A DNA stretch of 7,870 bases from an uncultured Collinsella sp. (GTDB lineage Bacteria; Actinomycetota; Coriobacteriia; Coriobacteriales; Coriobacteriaceae): the NCBI GenBank assembly GCA_958350755.1, contig CATWID010000072.1:1-7870 (forward strand), read 5' to 3'. Of the stretch, positions 4,261-7,870 are shown piece by piece. The position numbers were made by a program, and so were the translations under genes. The notes beneath the pieces are model-generated. The model was not told the DNA's origin. It ran no database searches and worked only from the letters and a program-made list of their open reading frames with translations. The stretch's first letter is position 1; every line of letters begins with the position of its first letter.

Positions 4261-7200
4261 ATGGACGCCATTAACGATTGGGAAAACCAAGCGCTCACCC
4301 ACAGGAACCGCCTGGCACCCCATGCGTACTTTATGGGTTACGAGACCGCCGATCTCGCCGCTACGTACAGCCGCGAGCTGTCGCGCGGGTTCGTCCAGCT
4401 GTCCGGCTCGTGGCAGTTCCGCCTCTTTGAGGGGCCTGCTGCCGTTTCCAACGAGGAGCTCTCTACGTACGAGCCCGAGTGGGATCACGTGGAGGTTCCG
4501 CACCTGTGGCAGGTGGATGGCTATGGCAACCTTGCCTACACCGACGAGGGTTTCCCGTTCCCGGTGGATCAGCCGTTCGTTCCCTCCGACGACCCCACGG
4601 GCGTCTACCAGCGCATCGTCAACCTTCCCGCCGTGCCTGCCGGCGCTCGCGAGATCATTCGCTTTGACGGCATCGAGAGCTATGGCGAGCTGTACGTCAA
4701 CGGTCAGTTTATCGGCATGACCAAGGGCTCGCGCCTGTCTGCCGAGTTCGACGTGACCGACGCGCTCGTCGAGGGCGACAACCTGTTTGCGGTCAAGGTC
4801 CTGCAGTACAGCGATGGCAGCTATATCGAGGATCAGGACATGTGGTGGGCCTCGGGCATCTTCCGCGATGTGTACCTTATGCAGCGTCCCGCCGCGCACC
4901 TGGTCGACTTTAGGTTCCGCACGCACCGCGAGGGCGATGCCGCTCTGATCACGCTCGATACGGTGGCCGAGGGCGCTTCCCGCGTCGTGTTTACGCTCAG
5001 CGATGGCGAGAACGTGGTCGCTACGGGCGAGTGCGTCGATGGCCATGCCGAGTGCAGCGTTGCCGATGCCCACTTCTGGAACCCCGAGGACCCCTTCCTC
5101 TATGACCTTACGTTTGAGGTCTACGACGGCGACGAGGTCAGCGAGTACGTTCCGCATCGCCAGGGACTTGCCGAGGTGACGGTCGAGGGCAATCATATCT
5201 ACCTCAACGGCACTTACTTTAAGATGCATGGCGTCAACCGCCACGATCACGACGATCACAAGGGTCGCGCCGTGGGCCTCGATCGCATGCGCCGCGACCT
5301 GGAGCTCATGAAGCGGCACAACATCAACGCGGTGCGCACCTCTCACTATGCCAATGACCCGCGCTTCTACGAGCTGTGTGATGAGTATGGCATCATGCTG
5401 GTCGCCGAGACCGATATGGAGAGCCACGGCTTCGAGAATATCGGCAACATCGCCCTGGTCACCGACGATCCGGCATGGGAGCCGGCCTACGTCGACCGCA
5501 TTGAGCGCCTGGTGATGCAGGAGCGCAACCACGCCTGCATCATTATGTGGTCGATGGGCAACGAGAGCGGCTATGGCTGCAACATCCGCGCGATGTACGC
5601 CAAGGCTCACGAGCTCGATGATCGTCCGGTCCATTACGAGGAGGACCGCAACGCCGATACCGTCGACGTCATTTCCACGATGTACTCCCGTGTGTCGCAG
5701 ATGAACGACTTTGGCGAGCATCCGTTCCCCAAGCCGCGCATCAACTGCGAGTACGGCCACTCCATGGGCAATGGCCCCGGAGGCCTGTCCGAGTACCAGG
5801 AGGTCTTCGATCGCTGGGATTGCATCCAAGGCCAGTTTATCTGGGAATGGTGCGACCACGGTTTGGCTGCTGTGGCCGAGGACGGCGTTGCCTACGATAT
5901 GTATGGTGGCGACAACGGCGATTACCCCAACAACAGCAACTTCTGCATCGATGGCATGGTGTTCCCCTGGCAGCAGCCGAGCCCGGGCCTTACCGAGTAC
6001 GGCCAGGTCATCTGCCCGGTCCGCATGGCTTATGACGCCGAGGCAGGCGAGCTGACCGTCACCAACAAGCGTTGGTTCACCACCCTCGAGGATGTCTGCC
6101 TGTCGGCCGAGACCCTGGTGGACGGCGACGTGGTCTGCCGCAAGACGCTCATGCCCGGCGCGGTTGCCCCCGGCGAGTCCGTCCAGCTGCCGCTGGTGAT
6201 TCGCGAGGCCGCAGTGGGCGAGACCCTGCTGACCGTGCGCGCCTACACCATGGCGGCTCACGCCTGGTGCGAGCCGATGTTCCAGCTGGGCGCAAGCCAG
6301 TTTGCCATCGCAAACCATCCGGCGCCGGCCATCGCCGCCCCCGCTCGTCCTGAGCTTACGGTCGAGGAGACCGAGCAAGAGATCCGCATTCACTCCCTCA
6401 ACGGCGAGCTGACCTTCAGCAAAGTCAACGGTACCGTGAGCGAGTGGAAGGCATCCGGCCGCGACGTAATGGCCTCTGGTCCCCAGGTTGGTTTTTGGCA
6501 TCCGCTCGTCGACAACCACGCTCAGGAGTATGACTCCCTGTGGAAGGACAACTTCATCGATGTGATGCAGACGTCTACCCGCAAGGTTTCTTGGAAGCAG
6601 GACGGCAATGCGGTCGTCGTTACCGTGAGCCAGCGTATTGCTCCTCCCGTCCGCGCGTTCGGCATGCGCGTCGAGCTCGTCTACACCGTGCTTCCGAGCG
6701 GTCGTGTCGACCTCAAGGTTTCCGGCGAGCCCTACGGCGATTACTCGGATATCATCCCGCGCATCGGCATCTCCTTCGAGGTCCCCGGTTGCAATCGTGC
6801 CGTCGAGTGGTATGGCCACGGCCCGGGCGAGAACTATCCGGACTCGCTGCGCGCCAACCCGGTCGGTCATTACCGCACTACGGTCGACGACATGTTCACG
6901 CCCTACGTTATGCCTCAGGACTGCGCCAACCGTGAGGGTACCCGCTGGGTTGCCCTGCGCTCCAGTCACGGTGACGGCGTGTTGGTGACTCGTCCGGCTG
7001 ACGCCGCCTCCAACCCGTTCTCGTTCTCGGCATGGCCCTATAGCTGCGAGGCAATCGATAACGCCAAGCACGTCTACGACCTTGTCAAGGGCGATACGGT
7101 CACGGTCAACATCGACGACCAGCTGCTCGGCCTTGGCTCGAACTCTTGGGGTTCCGAGGTACTCGATTCCTACCGCACCCGTTTTGAGAGCTTCAGCTTT

Positions 7201-7269
7201 GAGGTGTCCCTGCGACCGCTGACGTCTGCCGATCTGGCTCAGGCGCTGGCACCCATTAAGGAGGCATAA
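4261..7269 (+). CDS. ebgA: GH2 beta-galactosidase, EbgA type (large subunit)
   Basis: 1002 residues; E. coli EbgA is about 1030. It should hydrolyse terminal beta-D-galactosides with retention of configuration in the cytosol; no signal peptide is seen. Domains in order: jelly-roll sugar-binding (about 40-215, ending DQDMWWASGIFRDV), immunoglobulin-like (220-310), TIM barrel (310-600), second Ig-like (600-700) and the C-terminal beta-sandwich/small-chain domain (about 715-1000). Acid/base E435 lies in WSMGNESGYG and nucleophile E497 in INCEYGHSMGNGPGG. Metal/substrate landmarks VNRHDH, RTSHY and ETDMESHGF are present. From memory, AETD-ESHGF, EEDR-A, MGNGPGGL-EYQ, CIQG, WEWCDHG and DYPNN match EbgA far better than LacZ. 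The next gene is ebgC-like, three bases downstream. D95 and W963 match the unevolved E. coli EbgA residues D92 and W977, so lactose may not be the best substrate (inference). No transporter is in the window. Confidence 0.95.
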   Translation: MDAINDWENQALTHRNRLAPHAYFMGYETADLAATYSRELSRGFVQLSGSWQFRLFEGPAAVSNEELSTYEPEWDHVEVPHLWQVDGYGNLAYTDEGFPFPVDQPFVPSDDPTGVYQRIVNLPAVPAGAREIIRFDGIESYGELYVNGQFIGMTKGSRLSAEFDVTDALVEGDNLFAVKVLQYSDGSYIEDQDMWWASGIFRDVYLMQRPAAHLVDFRFRTHREGDAALITLDTVAEGASRVVFTLSDGENVVATGECVDGHAECSVADAHFWNPEDPFLYDLTFEVYDGDEVSEYVPHRQGLAEVTVEGNHIYLNGTYFKMHGVNRHDHDDHKGRAVGLDRMRRDLELMKRHNINAVRTSHYANDPRFYELCDEYGIMLVAETDMESHGFENIGNIALVTDDPAWEPAYVDRIERLVMQERNHACIIMWSMGNESGYGCNIRAMYAKAHELDDRPVHYEEDRNADTVDVISTMYSRVSQMNDFGEHPFPKPRINCEYGHSMGNGPGGLSEYQEVFDRWDCIQGQFIWEWCDHGLAAVAEDGVAYDMYGGDNGDYPNNSNFCIDGMVFPWQQPSPGLTEYGQVICPVRMAYDAEAGELTVTNKRWFTTLEDVCLSAETLVDGDVVCRKTLMPGAVAPGESVQLPLVIREAAVGETLLTVRAYTMAAHAWCEPMFQLGASQFAIANHPAPAIAAPARPELTVEETEQEIRIHSLNGELTFSKVNGTVSEWKASGRDVMASGPQVGFWHPLVDNHAQEYDSLWKDNFIDVMQTSTRKVSWKQDGNAVVVTVSQRIAPPVRAFGMRVELVYTVLPSGRVDLKVSGEPYGDYSDIIPRIGISFEVPGCNRAVEWYGHGPGENYPDSLRANPVGHYRTTVDDMFTPYVMPQDCANREGTRWVALRSSHGDGVLVTRPADAASNPFSFSAWPYSCEAIDNAKHVYDLVKGDTVTVNIDDQLLGLGSNSWGSEVLDSYRTRFESFSFEVSLRPLTSADLAQALAPIKEA
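7258..7264 (+). promoter_or_regulatory. Ribosome binding site of ebgC inside the end of ebgA
   Basis: AAGGAGG encodes the last codons of ebgA (Lys-Glu-Ala) and lies eight bases before the ebgC ATG. With only three bases between stop and start, terminating ribosomes could reinitiate, giving coupled synthesis of the two subunits. Confidence 0.8.
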
Positions 7270-7272
7270 GTC

Positions 7273-7728
7273 ATGCATGTCTTTAACTCGCGCGCCGATT
7301 TCGACGCTCAGATGAAGTCTGTCAAGAAGTGGATGCGCACCGGCCAGGCGCTCGATGGTGTTGCCGACCTACAGCACGACGTGGCGTACTCCATCGGCGA
7401 CTCGTTGGTGTACTGGTGGGTGAACGCCCACGAGGCAGCTATCGCCGATCTGGTCGGTCACCGTCGCTACCATGCCGTGCTCGCCCCGCTCGACGGCGAC
7501 CTGACCGTCGAGGTGGCTTCCAAGACGGATCTTACCTGCACGCGCGCCTACAGCGATATCGACGATCGCGAGCGCTTTGAGGGTACGGGGGAGACCGTGA
7601 CGATTCCCGCCGGCGGCGTTGCCGTCGTCGAGATCGACGAGGCCTACCGTGTCGTGGCCGATGCCGCGGATCCCCGCGTCGTGGTACTGCACGTGACGGT
7701 TGAAGGTTATTCCTTCCCCAACAAGTAG
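7273..7728 (+). CDS. ebgC: EbgC-like small subunit, YhcH/YjgK/YiaL (cupin-fold) family
   Basis: 151 residues; E. coli EbgC is 149. Seen: YSIGDSLVY (39-47), GHRRY (62-66), GETV (106-109), EIDEAYR (120-126) and the C-terminal VTVEGYSFPNK (141-151), all lining up with my memory of E. coli EbgC (HSIGDSL-Y, GHRRY, GETV, DIHEAYR, VTIEDGYF-NK). Known: EbgC associates with EbgA and is needed for full activity; the fold is a single double-stranded beta-helix. No signal peptide or membrane segment is seen. The gene begins three bases after ebgA and its SD lies within that gene. Odd: where E. coli has FEVHYYL after GHRRY this protein has HAVLAPL, and the His of DIHEAYR is Asp122, so polar residues that could bind a metal appear lost. 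That would fit a purely structural role (inference). A stand-alone sugar-modifying relative is less likely given the context. Confidence 0.92.
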   Translation: MHVFNSRADFDAQMKSVKKWMRTGQALDGVADLQHDVAYSIGDSLVYWWVNAHEAAIADLVGHRRYHAVLAPLDGDLTVEVASKTDLTCTRAYSDIDDRERFEGTGETVTIPAGGVAVVEIDEAYRVVADAADPRVVVLHVTVEGYSFPNK

Positions 7729-7761
7729 TATTCGTCCGTTTGGACGTTTGCTTCGCGCCGT

Positions 7762-7805
7762 TAAGGGGGATGGCTTTGTTGACTCCCTTTTCCCCATTCC
7801 CCTTA
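7762..7805 (+). other. Hairpin downstream of ebgC
   Basis: TAAGGGGGATGG (7762-7773) and CCATTCCCCTTA (7794-7805) form a 12-pair stem with one G·U, around a 20-nt loop. No T run follows, so it is not a classic terminator. It may protect the 3' end of the mRNA or be a processing site. A smaller five-pair stem, CGTCC/GGACG (7733-7746), precedes it. Confidence 0.45.
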
Positions 7806-7814
7806 GCAGGTGCG

Positions 7815-7849
7815 CCGTCCACGATTGCGCTTGCAGTCCGGACGGTTTT
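7815..7849 (+). terminator. Probable intrinsic terminator of the ebgAC operon
   Basis: CCGTCC (7815-7820) pairs with GGACGG (7840-7845). Inside, GATTGC (7823-7828) pairs with GCAGTC (7833-7838) with one G·U, around a GCTT loop. TTTT follows directly (7846-7849). It lies about 87 bp after the ebgC stop, and no gene is seen between. Confidence 0.65.
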
Positions 7850-7870
7850 AGATGAGATATAACGGATGAT

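Noticed and set aside
4261..7269. Naming the large enzyme lacZ
   Set aside because: Motifs around the active site (AETD-ESHGF, MGNGPGGL, WEWCDHG, YTDEGFPFP) and the ebgC-like neighbour fit EbgA better than LacZ.
4237..7278. A frame open for about 1000 codons antisense to ebgA
   Set aside because: It mirrors the strong codon bias of ebgA in GC-rich DNA. It has no recognisable domain, and the sense frame is a clear GH2 enzyme.

Overview
The window is GC-rich DNA with GAG/CTG/GCC-type codon use, compact genes, good Shine-Dalgarno (SD) sequences and short intergenic gaps. The gene content (a short single-domain SerB, a bacterial-type AspRS, and an Ebg-type glycosidase under a LacI-family regulator) suggests a high-GC, carbohydrate-using host-associated bacterium. 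My best guess is a Coriobacteriia actinobacterium such as Collinsella or a relative. That assignment is inference; no rRNA or other marker gene is present.

Layout: (1) positions 1-518, minus strand: the N-terminal part of a phosphoserine phosphatase, running off the left edge. (2) 519-774: a divergent intergenic region. On the aspS side it has a possible promoter and a strong interrupted hairpin just upstream of the SD. (3) 775-2562, plus: a complete aspartyl-tRNA synthetase, followed by a textbook intrinsic terminator at 2586-2620. (4) 2659-2861: a previously unexplained array of hairpin repeats with an exact 62-bp period, filling the gap between convergent genes. (5) 2868-3884, minus: a LacI/GalR-family repressor. 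(6) 3885-4260: a divergent control region with three identical 14-bp operator-like sites spaced about four helical turns apart. (7) 4261-7269 and 7273-7728, plus: a translationally coupled gene pair closely resembling E. coli ebgA-ebgC, the large and small subunits of the 'evolved beta-galactosidase'. (8) 7729-7870: two convincing hairpins, the second an intrinsic terminator.

How the genes work together: the LacI-family protein probably binds the three sites over the ebgA promoter and represses ebgAC until a galactoside or its product is present. EbgA supplies the GH2 active site and EbgC the small partner subunit. serB and aspS are housekeeping genes with no evident link to the sugar locus.

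Most worth a second look: the 62-bp hairpin array, whose arms change together between units and whose non-Watson-Crick positions are mostly G·U only when read from the minus strand; the phased operator triplet; the Ebg-type enzyme that keeps the two 'unevolved' active-site residues known from E. coli; an EbgC that seems to lack several polar residues of its cupin site; and the aspS leader structure. I did not find a clearly new multi-gene system.
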